From the IMG/VR virus record IMGVR_UViG_3300042090_002370, positions 1 to 64,000 of that record: 64,000 nt of DNA; one strand, given 5' to 3'. The position numbers and the translations under genes are program-made. The notes under the pieces are model-generated. The model was not told the origin of the DNA. It was given only the letters and a program-made list of their open reading frames with translations, and made no database searches. Below are positions 1 through 9,295 of this stretch, piece by piece (positions within the stretch are counted from its first letter, which is position 1; each line of letters starts with the position of its first letter). The DNA is from a virus.

Positions 1-108
1 AGTGCGGCGAGTGCGGCGGAGAGTGCGGCGGAGAGTGCGGCGTATATTTTGATGGCTGATAAACTCCTTCAACTTCTCAAAGCCGCGCCGCACATACCCT
101 CTACGTGA
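1..108 (+). CDS. C-terminal end of an Ala-rich protein (partial)
   Basis: An open frame enters from the left edge and stops at 106-108. It reads as SAA/SAAE repeats followed by an amphipathic tail (MADKLLQLLKAA). The design matches the C-termini of the two Ala-rich proteins at 1390 and 2079: a GCG-rich repeat, then a short helix. It is probably a third member of that family, although the tail sequence differs. Its stop overlaps the next start as GTGA. Function is unknown. Confidence 0.6.
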   Translation, partial: SAASAAESAAESAAYILMADKLLQLLKAAPHIPST

Positions 109-266
109 ACTACCACCACTACTGCAACAACTCTCTCCGCTGCCCTGAGTGCGTTCATCGCTTTTGGAAATGGGCAGAGAATTACTCGCGACGGTTCGAG
201 CGGCCTAGGAAAGAACGAAGAGCAAAACGAGAATCGTTTTCCGTCAAGAAAGGAATACTTCGATGA
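105..266 (+). CDS. Small basic Cys-containing protein
   Basis: A 53-residue frame starts with GTG inside the GTGA overlap with the upstream gene and ends in an ATGA overlap with the secreted hydrolase at 263. The N-terminal third is rich in His, Tyr and Cys (YCNN...RCPEC, then HRFWKW), which could form a small metal site. The C-terminal half is strongly basic. The overlaps at both ends are the best evidence that it is translated. I recognise no family. Confidence 0.55.
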   Translation: MNYHHYCNNSLRCPECVHRFWKWAENYSRRFERPRKERRAKRESFSVKKGILR

Positions 267-1246
267 AGAGCAAGTCTACGTACGTGGTCGGAGTACTGTT
301 TCTATTCACGACAACAGCAGCGCACGCCCAAACTTGGGTGCCGCTACCAGGTACAGTGTGTCGAGACGGGTCGAGTCTTGGGTATACCGTCAACGAAACA
401 GAAGGGTCCACCGACCTGCTCGTGTTCTTGCAGGGCGGCGGTCTCTGTTACGACGAAGTCTCGTGCGCGGCGAATCGCGCCACGGTTCAGCAGCGAGACT
501 TCACGGGAGGGGTCTTCGACCGGGCGGATCCGGCGAATCCGTTCGCGACGTGGACCACGGTCTTCGTGCCTTACTGCTCGGGGGACTTTTGGGTTGGAGA
601 CGCGAGCGACATCACGATCGCGGGCGTGGCTGGCTTACAGCAGTTTCATGGGCGGTCGAACGTTGCCGCGCTCATTGCTTCGCTTACTGCGAGCTTCGCT
701 CCGAAGCACATCGTCGTCGCCGGCTCGTCGGCCGGAGGGTATGGCGCCGCACTGAACTACTCGCGCTTCGCGGCAGCTTTCCCGTCAGCCACCATGCAGG
801 CCATCGACGACTCGGGTCCTTTTGTCGGGGCCCCCGCGCTTGCGCCATGCCTGATTTCAGCATGGTCGCAAGCGTGGGGACTAGGTAGCACTGTCTTCGC
901 GAATGGCGCGACGGATTTCCCATCGGTATTCGCAGAAGAGCGAACATCGGCTCCGAACGTGAGTTTCGGGATCATCGAATCGTGGGACGACTACATCATC
1001 CGTGAGATCCTCGGTCGAGGGCAGAACGGGTGTACGGGGACTGCGCCACTAGACGGTACAACCTTCGACGAAGGGCTTAGCGCGCTCGTTACGCAGTTTT
1101 CTGGAGGCGGGCATTTCTTCCGGTTCTATTACCCAGGCGTACAACATCAAACGCTCTGGTACAGCGCATTCGATACGACCACGCGCCCATGGGGTGACGG
1201 CGGCGTCGAGTTTCTCTCGCAGTGGGTAGGAGCGCTTTCACAATGA
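263..1246 (+). CDS. Secreted pectinacetylesterase-like (Notum/CE13-like) hydrolase
   Basis: This 327-residue protein has a Sec signal peptide (residues 1-22, cleavage after AHA). It carries hallmarks of the pectinacetylesterase/Notum alpha-beta hydrolases: an oxyanion-type QGGGLC at 57-62, VPYCSGDFW near 102-110, the nucleophile elbow GSSAGG (Ser156) and a likely catalytic His295 in GVQHQT. The family removes acetyl or acyl esters from polysaccharides or proteins. Export suggests action in the host envelope or outside the cell, for example on capsule or O-antigen esters; this is inference. The start has an AAAGGA-type ribosome site and sits in an ATGA overlap; the stop overlaps the next gene the same way, so it belongs to the phage operon. 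Similar proteins are mainly bacterial, so transfer from a host is plausible. Confidence 0.75.
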   Translation: MKSKSTYVVGVLFLFTTTAAHAQTWVPLPGTVCRDGSSLGYTVNETEGSTDLLVFLQGGGLCYDEVSCAANRATVQQRDFTGGVFDRADPANPFATWTTVFVPYCSGDFWVGDASDITIAGVAGLQQFHGRSNVAALIASLTASFAPKHIVVAGSSAGGYGAALNYSRFAAAFPSATMQAIDDSGPFVGAPALAPCLISAWSQAWGLGSTVFANGATDFPSVFAEERTSAPNVSFGIIESWDDYIIREILGRGQNGCTGTAPLDGTTFDEGLSALVTQFSGGGHFFRFYYPGVQHQTLWYSAFDTTTRPWGDGGVEFLSQWVGALSQ

Positions 1247-1374
1247 AGCAATACAACGACTACGAGACGTCAACACGGGTGTGTAGCTGTGGCGCCCGCT
1301 TCACTTGGTCTGGGCTCGATCCGGCACTCGACGTATGGCTGGCCGAGCATGAAGCGCACGACAACCAATTTTAG
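1243..1374 (+). CDS. Small CxC...HxxH putative zinc protein
   Basis: A 43-residue frame is coupled by ATGA overlap to the hydrolase gene. It contains VCSCG near the N-terminus and EHEAH near the C-terminus, an arrangement able to bind one zinc ion. Nothing indicates a catalytic role; small single-zinc proteins in phages are often host-factor binders or regulators. Function is unknown. Confidence 0.6.
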   Translation: MKQYNDYETSTRVCSCGARFTWSGLDPALDVWLAEHEAHDNQF

Positions 1375-1389
1375 AAAGGTTGGTACACC

Positions 1390-2076
<687 letters not shown>

Positions 2077-2078
2077 CC

Positions 2079-2819
2079 ATGACCACGATGAATTTTAGCG
2101 ATCGAATCGACAGACTCCAGACACTGCGCCGCGAGCACCGACTTATCCGAAATAAGTGGGTCGACAAGGACGCCGACGGACAAGAGCTCGCATGCCTCCT
2201 CGCCGCACTCTCCCCGGAGGTTGGGGAGGCAGAGGCTGCCGACGCTTGCCCGGCGGACGTGGTCACGGACTGGTTTGCGCACCTCACACCTTGGATCGAC
2301 GACGCGGGATCGAAAGGGGCCTGGGAGGCGATGGTGTCGCGATACGTGGCGATCGTGTCAGCGTGGCAGACGCTGACACCGGAGCGTGACCGGTGCCTCA
2401 AGTACGCCGTTCGTGCTCTCTGCGTACGTGAGGCGATGCGGCACACGAGTGATGCGTCGGTTCTGGCGGTGTGTCAGCGCGTGGCCCTCTTGTGCGAGGG
2501 GGTGGCGGCCGGCGGGGCTATCGATTCCGAGGCGTTCGTGGAGGCGGAGGAGGCGTCGGCGGCGGCGGAGGCGGCGGCGGCGTCGTCGGCGGCGTCGAGG
2601 GCGGCGACGTCGGCGGCGACGGCGTCGTCGTGGGCGGCGGCGTCGAGGGAGGCGGCGTCGTGGGCGACGTCGTCGGCGGCGGCGTCGGCGTCGTGGGCGA
2701 CGTCGTCGAGGGCGGCCGCGGAGTGGGCGACGGCGGAGGCGGCGGCGGATCGGCTCATCGACGCGATCCTAGGTGCCTGCGAGCGTGAGCTCGGAATCGC
2801 AAAGGAGGGCAGATGTTGA
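2079..2819 (+). CDS. Ala-rich repeat protein, paralogue 2
   Basis: This 246-residue protein is a tandem paralogue of the gene at 1390. The N-terminal domain (RLQTLR.EHRLIRNKWV and the CVREAMRHTSDASV region) and the tail (GACERELGIAKEG) are nearly identical to it, while the Ala/Ser/Trp middle (about 155-228) differs in length and order. The start follows a strong GGAGGGC ribosome site that lies at the end of the previous gene. A terminator follows at 2885. Function is unknown; the variable middle between fixed ends suggests an extended helical spacer. Confidence 0.75.
   Translation: MTTMNFSDRIDRLQTLRREHRLIRNKWVDKDADGQELACLLAALSPEVGEAEAADACPADVVTDWFAHLTPWIDDAGSKGAWEAMVSRYVAIVSAWQTLTPERDRCLKYAVRALCVREAMRHTSDASVLAVCQRVALLCEGVAAGGAIDSEAFVEAEEASAAAEAAAASSAASRAATSAATASSWAAASREAASWATSSAAASASWATSSRAAAEWATAEAAADRLIDAILGACERELGIAKEGRC
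2541..2755 (+). repeat. GCG/TCG microsatellite in Ala-rich gene 2
   Basis: This is the same kind of tract as at 1840-2005, here mixing gcg and tcg units. It encodes runs of Ala, Ser and occasional Trp or Thr. It marks where the two paralogues differ most. Confidence 0.8.
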
Positions 2820-2884
2820 GAAACAAAAGGAGGCGTACGATGCGGCGCAACTAACTGCCTTTCACTTGATGACCGGTGTGTATC

Positions 2885-2930
2885 AAAGGGCCCATGACGC
2901 AAACCACGCGTTCTCTGGGCCCTTTTCTTT
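2885..2930 (+). terminator. Intrinsic terminator after the Ala-rich cassette
   Basis: A perfect 10-base stem (AAAGGGCCCA, 2885-2894, with TGGGCCCTTT, 2916-2925) is followed by TTTTCTTT. The T-run continues into TAGC, an extension shared with other terminators in this window. Confidence 0.85.
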
Positions 2931-2969
2931 AGCCGCGTGATTCGCACGCTGATAGACTCGGAGGACATC

Positions 2970-3599
2970 ATGACGCAACCTCTTCAGCCAGAATGGCGGA
3001 ACTCAGATCCGCTATGCGACCTCGTAAACCGTAAGAGCGCGGACATCGTCATTCTGCGCCCATCCATCAAGATCAAGGGATCGGCCAACAGGAGGAAGGC
3101 CGTAGCACGAGTCGCCAGAGTTCATCGTCGAGTAGCCAACATTCGAAAAGACGCGATCCACAAGATGACGACTGTGATCACCAAGCAAGCGTCCGTCATT
3201 GTGGTTGAAGACCTCAACGTCTCTGGGATGCTGAAGAACCACCGCCTTGCGCGAGCACTGTCCGATGCATCTCTTGCAGAGATTCACCGACAGTTAGCGT
3301 ACAAGTCCAAGTGGAACGGCGTCGAGTTTATCAAGGCGGATCGGTTCTATCCGTCGACCAAGCGATGCTCCGGATGTGGGGCGAAGAAAGAGATACTGTC
3401 GCTCTCAGAGCGAACGTACCGCTGCGAGTGTTGCGGTCTTGTTATTGACCGAGACCTGAATGCGGCGATCAACTTGAAGATGTGGCCGACAGTTGCGTCG
3501 GCGTCAGCCTGTTGTCCTGGAAGCTCTGGCCGGACTCTTCAGAGCCCGACGAAACTTCTGGTTGGGCAGGAACGAGCCGGTGAGGTTCAGGATGTCTGA
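2970..3599 (+). pseudogene. tnpB: TnpB C-terminal fragment (IS200/IS605 remnant)
   Basis: The 209-residue product matches only the C-terminal half of TnpB. It retains the RuvC-II stretch (IVVEDLNVSGM), the four-Cys zinc ribbon (CSGCG ... CECCG) and RuvC-III (DRDLNAAINL), plus a typical TnpB tail. The N-terminal domains and the RuvC-I Asp motif are missing; about 26 unrelated residues beginning at an ATG with a GGAGG site (2958-2964) replace them. RNA-guided cleavage is therefore unlikely. The reading frame is intact, so a stable fragment may still be made. A GTG at 2937 is an alternative start. No tnpA or clear transposon ends are visible, and the stop overlaps the next gene. Confidence 0.8.
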
Positions 3600-4065
3600 T
3601 CCTTACCACTTCGGAGAACGGTTAACGATGCTGCTCAAACCCGAACAACTCACGCGCGAACAAACAGAGAAAGACCGAGCCTTCCAAAACGAGATCGTCG
3701 AGATCGCCACGCAACGAGACAAGTTGCGTCAACAGCTCGAAAGGGTCGATGAACGGCTCATGCACGCCATCAACCTCCGGGACCTGAAACACTGCGAATG
3801 GGCCGGTGACCCTAGCTTCGCTATCATCGCACCCACCTTTGAATTGCCGCAAGCGGACAAGATGACCGTGGACGAGTACCGCTCGACCTTGGTCTTGATG
3901 AAGGCCCGGGCTGCACGGCTCAAGGAGCTAACACAGAGGTACCCGGTCTACTTGGTGATGGCTGGCCGCGGTTACCGCTTTCAGTCTCCGCAGGAGATCG
4001 TCCAGTTCGTTTCGATGCTTGAAGCTGAGATTGCTCGCTACGATGCCGCCGCCGCCGCTGCCTAG
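3592..4065 (+). CDS. Coiled-coil protein of unknown function
   Basis: A 157-residue protein starts inside the end of the TnpB remnant. Residues about 15-55 form a charged heptad-rich helix (TREQTEKD...RQQLERVDERL); the rest is mixed helix ending in a poly-Ala run. The overlap with the TnpB fragment suggests that the insertion landed directly upstream and its 3' end now supplies the leader. I recognise no family. Confidence 0.65.
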   Translation: MSDPYHFGERLTMLLKPEQLTREQTEKDRAFQNEIVEIATQRDKLRQQLERVDERLMHAINLRDLKHCEWAGDPSFAIIAPTFELPQADKMTVDEYRSTLVLMKARAARLKELTQRYPVYLVMAGRGYRFQSPQEIVQFVSMLEAEIARYDAAAAAA

Positions 4066-4432
4066 CAACACCGGGAAGCTGTTGTTCGATTCAGCGTGTA
4101 AGCTCGACTTGAAGTACGACCCGCTGTCGATTGACGAAAGCTTCTGCTGTGGAGGTCGTATGGCGTTGGAGCCTGGTGTGGCCACAGAACGACGCGAGAT
4201 CAAGCCGTTCCGCTTGAACTTCATCCGAGCCAACGACTTCCACCGTGTCGAACTCCGAGGTCGTACCGCCCAGACGCTTTTTCTAGCAGGTCCCCGAACG
4301 CAGGACTGGGGCTTTCTCGATCCAAAGACGGGGGAGTACTTGCCCTGGAAGGTGCACATGCAGCTTCGAGGTCAGACGACCGAGAGCGAACGTGCACCGC
4401 AAGAACTGCGAAGGGAGGCGAAGCATGTTTGA
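4043..4432 (+). CDS. Hypothetical protein
   Basis: A 129-residue frame overlaps the previous gene by 23 bases and the next gene by 8. It starts with a Pro-rich stretch, has a CCGG pair near residues 34-37, and a C-terminal half rich in Arg and aromatic residues. ATG 4043 is preferred to the in-frame TTG at 4019, although no strong ribosome site precedes it. It lies directly before the OPRT gene. Function is unknown. Confidence 0.6.
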   Translation: MPPPPLPSNTGKLLFDSACKLDLKYDPLSIDESFCCGGRMALEPGVATERREIKPFRLNFIRANDFHRVELRGRTAQTLFLAGPRTQDWGFLDPKTGEYLPWKVHMQLRGQTTESERAPQELRREAKHV

Positions 4433-4997
4433 CTACAGGGTGCAGGTGCTCGATCTCCTGAAGCTTCACTCGGTGAAGGTCGCGAAGCCGGGGGCAGAAC
4501 TTTTCAAGCTGACGTCCGGGGAGATGAGCCGGTTCTACATTGATGTGAAGAAGACTGCGCTCTCCTCGAAGGCTCACCTCCCCCTAGCGTACCTGCTCTA
4601 CGATGAGCTGGCCCACGGGGAGTTCGGTCCCGTCGAGGCTGTGGCAGGGGTTGCCCTCGGGGGTTGCCATCTAGCCAGCATTGTGGGCCTCTACGCTGTC
4701 CTCCAAGGGCAGACGCAGCTTGACGTCGTCTACGTCCGCAAGGAAGCCAAAGACCACGGGGCGATGAATCTGGTTGAGCACCCAGCGATGACCAAAGGTG
4801 CGCGCGTGGTTCTGCTCGAAGACGTCGTCACGACGGGAGGATCATCCGTGAAGGCCTCGGGGCATCTCACCGAGGTAGGCTACGATGTTCGTGGTGTCTT
4901 GGCTGTGATAGACCGGAGGGAGCATCGAGCTCCCGTTCTGTCGAACGGCTTGCCGATTCGCTCGATCTTCACGCTAGACGATTTTCACTCGGAGTAG
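4425..4997 (+). CDS. pyrE: Orotate phosphoribosyltransferase-like enzyme
   Basis: This 190-residue protein is the length of a normal OPRT and carries the family's signatures: YVRKEAKDHG (about 103-112) in the catalytic loop and the PRPP-binding loop VLLEDVVTTGGS (129-140). OPRT converts orotate plus PRPP to OMP in cytosolic pyrimidine synthesis. ATG 4425 has a GGGAGG site; an in-frame GTG at 4392 lacks support. The stop lies two bases before a virion gene, so it is expressed with structural genes. With ThyX, the MazG-like enzyme and the HAD nucleotidase it suggests phage control of pyrimidine supply. A related type I phosphoribosyltransferase specificity cannot be excluded. Confidence 0.85.
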   Translation: MFDYRVQVLDLLKLHSVKVAKPGAELFKLTSGEMSRFYIDVKKTALSSKAHLPLAYLLYDELAHGEFGPVEAVAGVALGGCHLASIVGLYAVLQGQTQLDVVYVRKEAKDHGAMNLVEHPAMTKGARVVLLEDVVTTGGSSVKASGHLTEVGYDVRGVLAVIDRREHRAPVLSNGLPIRSIFTLDDFHSE

Positions 4998-4999
4998 CC

Positions 5000-7900
5000 A
5001 TGTCCTTCGTCCCTGCAGCCGCCCCCTACACATCCGCCGAGATACAAGCTGTTGTGATGCAGCTCGTGCAGAGCTCTATCAATTACCCCGTCGACACGCT
5101 GGGGGTGAGAAGAACCGACTTGACCTTCGGAGACTTCCAACAAGCGGCGGCCGGAATCTTCATATTGTTTACGGATGCGCCATTCTATGTGTTGTGGTTG
5201 GGAACACAACGACTGAATGATGCGATTACAGCGGAGGCTAGTATCTGCGCTCAGCTGCTGTCTGCAATACAAGCGCTGGGTACGCCTGTCTCGCCCATCA
5301 CTGATGTAACGCCGCTCTTCAACGCTCAAGCCGCTCTGGCCAATCTCGGTGCGGCCGCAGCTCAGCGCGGAGGTACATTTACGAACATCCAGGCTACGCC
5401 AGGCTTCCAGCAGCTGATGAAGAGCACGCAGGCTTTCTTGAAGGGGCCTGGGCAGAACGTGGTGTCGCAGGGGCAGATCGTGCAGACGCCTCAAGCCGCC
5501 CGACAGTCTATCCCCGGTCTTGTTACGCAGCTTCAACAGGCGCACGCCGCGCTCATTCAGAGCGTGCAGAAGCTGGTGGACGGCATCGAGAACTACAACA
5601 GCGTCAATCTGCCTGCTGTGGTCTCTTCGAGCGTGCTCGCGAATGCCTCGAGTCTTGTGGGCAACGATGCGAACGTGATGAATAGTTTGACGCCGTCCGC
5701 GCGGCTACAGCAGGTGCGCCAGGTTGTACTCAACCTCATCGCGACACAGACCGTGGTGCAGACCTATTGTTCCTTCAGCGGACCAAGCCAGTTCATCCCG
5801 CTTACGGGAGTAGGTATGCCCTACTCCGATGCGCTGCATCTGGCTACGCCGGCGACTGCGGTGGCGACCCTTGGTGGAGGGGCCGCCATCGTGGCGGGGG
5901 TGAGCGATCAGCTCGAGCTCACGATGGACGGCGGAACGCCGTTCACTCTTACTCTTAGCCCCTCATTGGTAGCGACTCTACAAGGGCAGCTCGCTGAGCC
6001 TTTCCTTATTGGAGATGGCGTGAACCCACCAGAGCCGTACGGCCCTCCAACGAACCCGCCTACGCCGACCAACAACATCTTCCAGCTGCATGTTGGTGTT
6101 GTGACTTACACGGCTACGCTTACGACTGGTTTGCAGACGGCAGACCAGGTCGTTGCGGACATCCAGGCCGCGATGCCCTCGAATGTTACTGCGTCGCCCT
6201 ACTACTCCCCGCTCTACTACTCAGGTGGAATCAACATCGCAGCGGGCACGAATACAACCTGGACGCTGCCCGTTTTGGGCATCAGCGACTTCATCGCGCT
6301 CGGCATTACGGCCACGAACTCCACGGTTACCGTGCCGTCAGGCCCCAACGCAGGCACCTTCCCCCTTATCGCCGTAACGAGCAATACCGTTACGGTGACC
6401 GGTACGTTCGTGGCTCAATCGAACGTTCAGGTCGAGATCGGTGCGATCAACCGCAAGGTACAGATCGTCGTTGCAGATACTACGGCCGACATTCTGCTCG
6501 AGACAACGATGACGATACTCGGCACAACTACTACGACCGCGGCTTGTGCTCAGGCTCTTGGCTTCATCCCAGGCATCAGTGCTTCGTGCAAGAGAACAAC
6601 GCCAGACCAAACAGCGGCCTACATCAATACGGTCACTAGCCAAGTAGAAGCAGGTACGCAGAACCAGTATTCGCTCATCGGCGTACCGGCGCATAGCGTT
6701 GTGCTCTCTACAAGCGAGCTCGTCTTTGCTGAGGCGGAGACCATGGGCTCACAGGCTTTCACCGGCACGACACTCACGTATACAGTAGTTAGCCTTACCG
6801 TGGCCGGCTCCGTCAGTACGGGGGACACCATTGCGCTTCGAAGCGGGGACGCAGCTACGAACGGCTACACCATTACGACGGTCAATGGAGAAGCAGCGTT
6901 AGACCACGCACTAGCCGTGGGTGATGTTATCGTGGCTACGGGCTCGTACTCTGGCACCGCGGCAAGCAGTATCGATGCTGAGTACGGGCCCACCATTACC
7001 GCCAACGAGTACGACGTGGTGGACATACCCAGCGGGCAGAATCTGGGGACGTACTTCGTGCAAGGCAATGGTGCTACCGCCATCGACATTATTCTGCAAC
7101 GTCCGCTGCCCTATCCCATGACCGCCGCACAAGGCTCGGTCGATGTAACAGCCAACTACGGGGAGATGTACCTCACGCTCTCAAGCCTCAATACGACAAC
7201 ATTGAGCGCAGTTGAGGTAAAAGGAACTGGTGGCGCGCTATTTTTCGCTTCTGTTCCCTTCACGCAGCTTGGAACCACGCCCTGGTTTCAGCTCCCGAGC
7301 CTGCCACAGCAGCTGCAGCCAGGTGATCTCCTCTACACCTACGCCACGGACTACAACGAGCCTAGCGCTATCTACCTCATCACCGGCGTTGAGACCGGTG
7401 TGGGCACAGGCGTCATTCAGCTGCAGCCAGAGATACCCGATGGAGTGAGCTGGAGCTTCAATGCGCAGCCGCCGCCCTTCGCCCAACTCGCGTATGGGGT
7501 GCAGAACGATTACACCATCGTGCAGATGCAGTGGCAGGCTTGGCTCGAGGCCGCGCCTCAGCAGCCCAACTACTTCACCAACTTCAACGCGGTCTTGAAC
7601 CCCGTGCTGGTGAACACAGCGCCAAGAGCCGTCGACATCGGCAACGCGGTCAACTTCCTCAATGAGCTCTATGGCCTACTTACCACAGCGCAGGCCACGC
7701 TCCTCGAGGAAGACCCGACTGCCACCATCCAAGGCATCAGCGCGACCTTCACTGTTGAGCCCGTGCCCGCCGTCGATACGATGGTCACCACCTATACAGG
7801 TAAGGGCGCTGACCTCGCCGTCGATACTCTCCTGTCGGGCGACTTCGCTTCATTCTTTGGCCTGACGTCGCAGACCTCTAGCTATGCAGGAGCAATGCAG

Positions 7901-8173
7901 GCGGCAATACAAGCGGTCGCAATGAACGACCTGCCTATCAGGAAGATCAACCGCAGCATCGTGCAGACCAGCCAGATCATCGGCACTACGGCTTCGCCTG
8001 ACCTCGAGTACACAGCGAACAGTGTGACCGAGCAGCTCCAAGGCGATCAGCCCAACCCGCCTGCAGCGCTTGGAAGTGGGGTACCAAGTTCATACGGCAC
8101 AACCATTGGCATGCCCGCTACAGCAGGCGCCCAGACTAGTAATCAACCTACGCCAGGGAGCGGAAATACATGA
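5000..8173 (+). CDS. Large virion structural protein, probably tail or baseplate associated
   Basis: This 1057-residue protein has a helical N-terminal part (about 1-250, with Gln/Ala-rich coiled segments) followed by several hundred residues of Thr/Ser/Val/Gly-rich beta structure, the composition of phage tail, baseplate and fibre proteins. Stretches such as LELTMDGGTPFTLTL resemble segments of the baseplate J-like protein at 30881. The C-terminus is Gln/Pro/Gly-rich. No enzyme motif is visible. It starts just after the OPRT gene and its stop overlaps the next start as ATGA. A structural role is inferred from size and composition. Confidence 0.7.
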   Translation: MSFVPAAAPYTSAEIQAVVMQLVQSSINYPVDTLGVRRTDLTFGDFQQAAAGIFILFTDAPFYVLWLGTQRLNDAITAEASICAQLLSAIQALGTPVSPITDVTPLFNAQAALANLGAAAAQRGGTFTNIQATPGFQQLMKSTQAFLKGPGQNVVSQGQIVQTPQAARQSIPGLVTQLQQAHAALIQSVQKLVDGIENYNSVNLPAVVSSSVLANASSLVGNDANVMNSLTPSARLQQVRQVVLNLIATQTVVQTYCSFSGPSQFIPLTGVGMPYSDALHLATPATAVATLGGGAAIVAGVSDQLELTMDGGTPFTLTLSPSLVATLQGQLAEPFLIGDGVNPPEPYGPPTNPPTPTNNIFQLHVGVVTYTATLTTGLQTADQVVADIQAAMPSNVTASPYYSPLYYSGGINIAAGTNTTWTLPVLGISDFIALGITATNSTVTVPSGPNAGTFPLIAVTSNTVTVTGTFVAQSNVQVEIGAINRKVQIVVADTTADILLETTMTILGTTTTTAACAQALGFIPGISASCKRTTPDQTAAYINTVTSQVEAGTQNQYSLIGVPAHSVVLSTSELVFAEAETMGSQAFTGTTLTYTVVSLTVAGSVSTGDTIALRSGDAATNGYTITTVNGEAALDHALAVGDVIVATGSYSGTAASSIDAEYGPTITANEYDVVDIPSGQNLGTYFVQGNGATAIDIILQRPLPYPMTAAQGSVDVTANYGEMYLTLSSLNTTTLSAVEVKGTGGALFFASVPFTQLGTTPWFQLPSLPQQLQPGDLLYTYATDYNEPSAIYLITGVETGVGTGVIQLQPEIPDGVSWSFNAQPPPFAQLAYGVQNDYTIVQMQWQAWLEAAPQQPNYFTNFNAVLNPVLVNTAPRAVDIGNAVNFLNELYGLLTTAQATLLEEDPTATIQGISATFTVEPVPAVDTMVTTYTGKGADLAVDTLLSGDFASFFGLTSQTSSYAGAMQAAIQAVAMNDLPIRKINRSIVQTSQIIGTTASPDLEYTANSVTEQLQGDQPNPPAALGSGVPSSYGTTIGMPATAGAQTSNQPTPGSGNT

Positions 8174-8295
8174 AGCGATTATACGTCGCAGGAGGTGCTG
8201 TGTTACAGCTTCTACCAACAGACTTCGTCCTCAATCTACCCATCAACCACGGCATTGCTCTTGGTATTGAGATGGGACACAGGGAGATGGGCTGA
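8170..8295 (+). CDS. Small hypothetical protein (41 aa)
   Basis: The start overlaps the stop of the large virion gene (ATGA) and the stop overlaps the next ATG (TGATG). The product is a mostly hydrophobic 41-residue peptide without a clear transmembrane helix. The tight coupling on both sides argues for real translation. Confidence 0.5.
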   Translation: MKRLYVAGGAVLQLLPTDFVLNLPINHGIALGIEMGHREMG

Positions 8296-8639
8296 TGCTC
8301 GACTCTTCTTACTACCAGTGGACGATGGGGGATGCGACGATGTTCGTGCGCAAGCTCTCTGAGATCGTGGTTCCATTCGGTTACGAGGTTGCCATCGCTG
8401 GCTCCGTGCTCAAGACAGGGCGCAGTATGAAGAACCTCGACGTTGTTCTCTTCCCCACCTGCATCGGCAAGGAGGATGAGAAGAGCCTAACAAATGCGCT
8501 GCAGGCATTCGGCATGAGGATGACGCACGGTGCCGAACGTGTGCGCAAAGGCTGGGGTGAGAAGGGCGCGAGGGACACCAAGCATATAGAGGTGTGGGAT
8601 TACAACGGGAAGAGGGTTCACCTCTTCTTCTTGAAGTAG
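8295..8639 (+). CDS. Nucleotidyltransferase-like small protein
   Basis: A 114-residue protein contains a GS-x-D arrangement typical of the nucleotidyltransferase fold: AGSVLKTGRS (35-44) followed by LDVVLFP (48-54). Only one of the two usual metal-binding acidic residues is evident, so it may be a binding rather than a catalytic version. Proteins of this type occur in large phages as stand-alone domains. It is coupled by TGATG to the gene before it. Confidence 0.6.
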   Translation: MLDSSYYQWTMGDATMFVRKLSEIVVPFGYEVAIAGSVLKTGRSMKNLDVVLFPTCIGKEDEKSLTNALQAFGMRMTHGAERVRKGWGEKGARDTKHIEVWDYNGKRVHLFFLK

Positions 8640-8648
8640 GAGGCAATC

Positions 8649-8888
8649 GTGAGTGAAGATACAAGACGCGCGCTGTCTAAGCCTGGTGCTGCGTCAGCTA
8701 CAGAGGTCGAGTTGGGTAGAACAGAGCGAACACGCGCTGGCTACTGGGTACGGTTAGGGCGTGTGGAGTTCGAGGGTGAGGGCCTACGTGTACGCATCTC
8801 GTTGAACCGCGGCGATACGTTCGTACGGCACCTTGATCTCACACAGGAGCTCGCGCATGGCCTCTGCGGCCTGCTGAAGAAGCTGTAG
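8649..8888 (+). CDS. Hypothetical protein (79 aa)
   Basis: A GTG start at 8649 follows GGAGGCAATC. The 79-residue protein is charged, with a central beta-rich segment (YWVRLGRVEFEGEGLRVRISL) and a helical C-terminus. I recognise no family. Confidence 0.6.
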   Translation: MSEDTRRALSKPGAASATEVELGRTERTRAGYWVRLGRVEFEGEGLRVRISLNRGDTFVRHLDLTQELAHGLCGLLKKL

Positions 8889-8968
8889 TGCCGAAGAGAG
8901 CCTGCGGTCATCCATATGGCCTGCGGCGCGTTGACGCCGCCACAAGGTTCTGGTTTGAAGGAGATACA

Positions 8969-9295
8969 ATGAAAGAGTTTAGAACGAAGTTCCTCGTCTC
9001 CAAGAATGCCGCGAAGGCTACGACGACGGCGCCGGTGAATAGCGGCCCGCAACAACCCCAGCTCACGCGCAAGCAACGTCGAGCCAACGCCACATCACAC
9101 CGCCTGCTCACGCAGAAGATCAACAAGGCAACCGAGCTCGGTCGCCCAGTCTCCATTCAGCAGGGCAGGGGCGGTAGGCTCGAAGTCGTAGTGGGTAAGG
9201 CGAAGAAGCCAGACCCTGGCCCTCAGCCTGGTGAGGTCATTACCGAGGTCTCTGGTAACACGCTGCCCGAGCTACCAACACCAGAGGTAGAATGA
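8969..9295 (+). CDS. Hypothetical basic protein (108 aa)
   Basis: ATG 8969 is chosen because GAAGGAG precedes it at good spacing; a GTG at 8888 in the same frame would add 27 residues. The protein has a basic middle (LTRKQRRANATSHRLL) and an acidic, Pro-rich tail. Its stop overlaps the next start (ATGA). Function is unknown. Confidence 0.6.
   Translation: MKEFRTKFLVSKNAAKATTTAPVNSGPQQPQLTRKQRRANATSHRLLTQKINKATELGRPVSIQQGRGGRLEVVVGKAKKPDPGPQPGEVITEVSGNTLPELPTPEVE

Noticed and set aside
2970-3599. TnpB-like nuclease-dead repressor (TldR) or active RNA-guided nuclease
   Set aside because: The N-terminal domains that hold the guide RNA are missing, as is RuvC-I; only the C-terminal half remains, so neither guided cleavage nor guided repression is expected.
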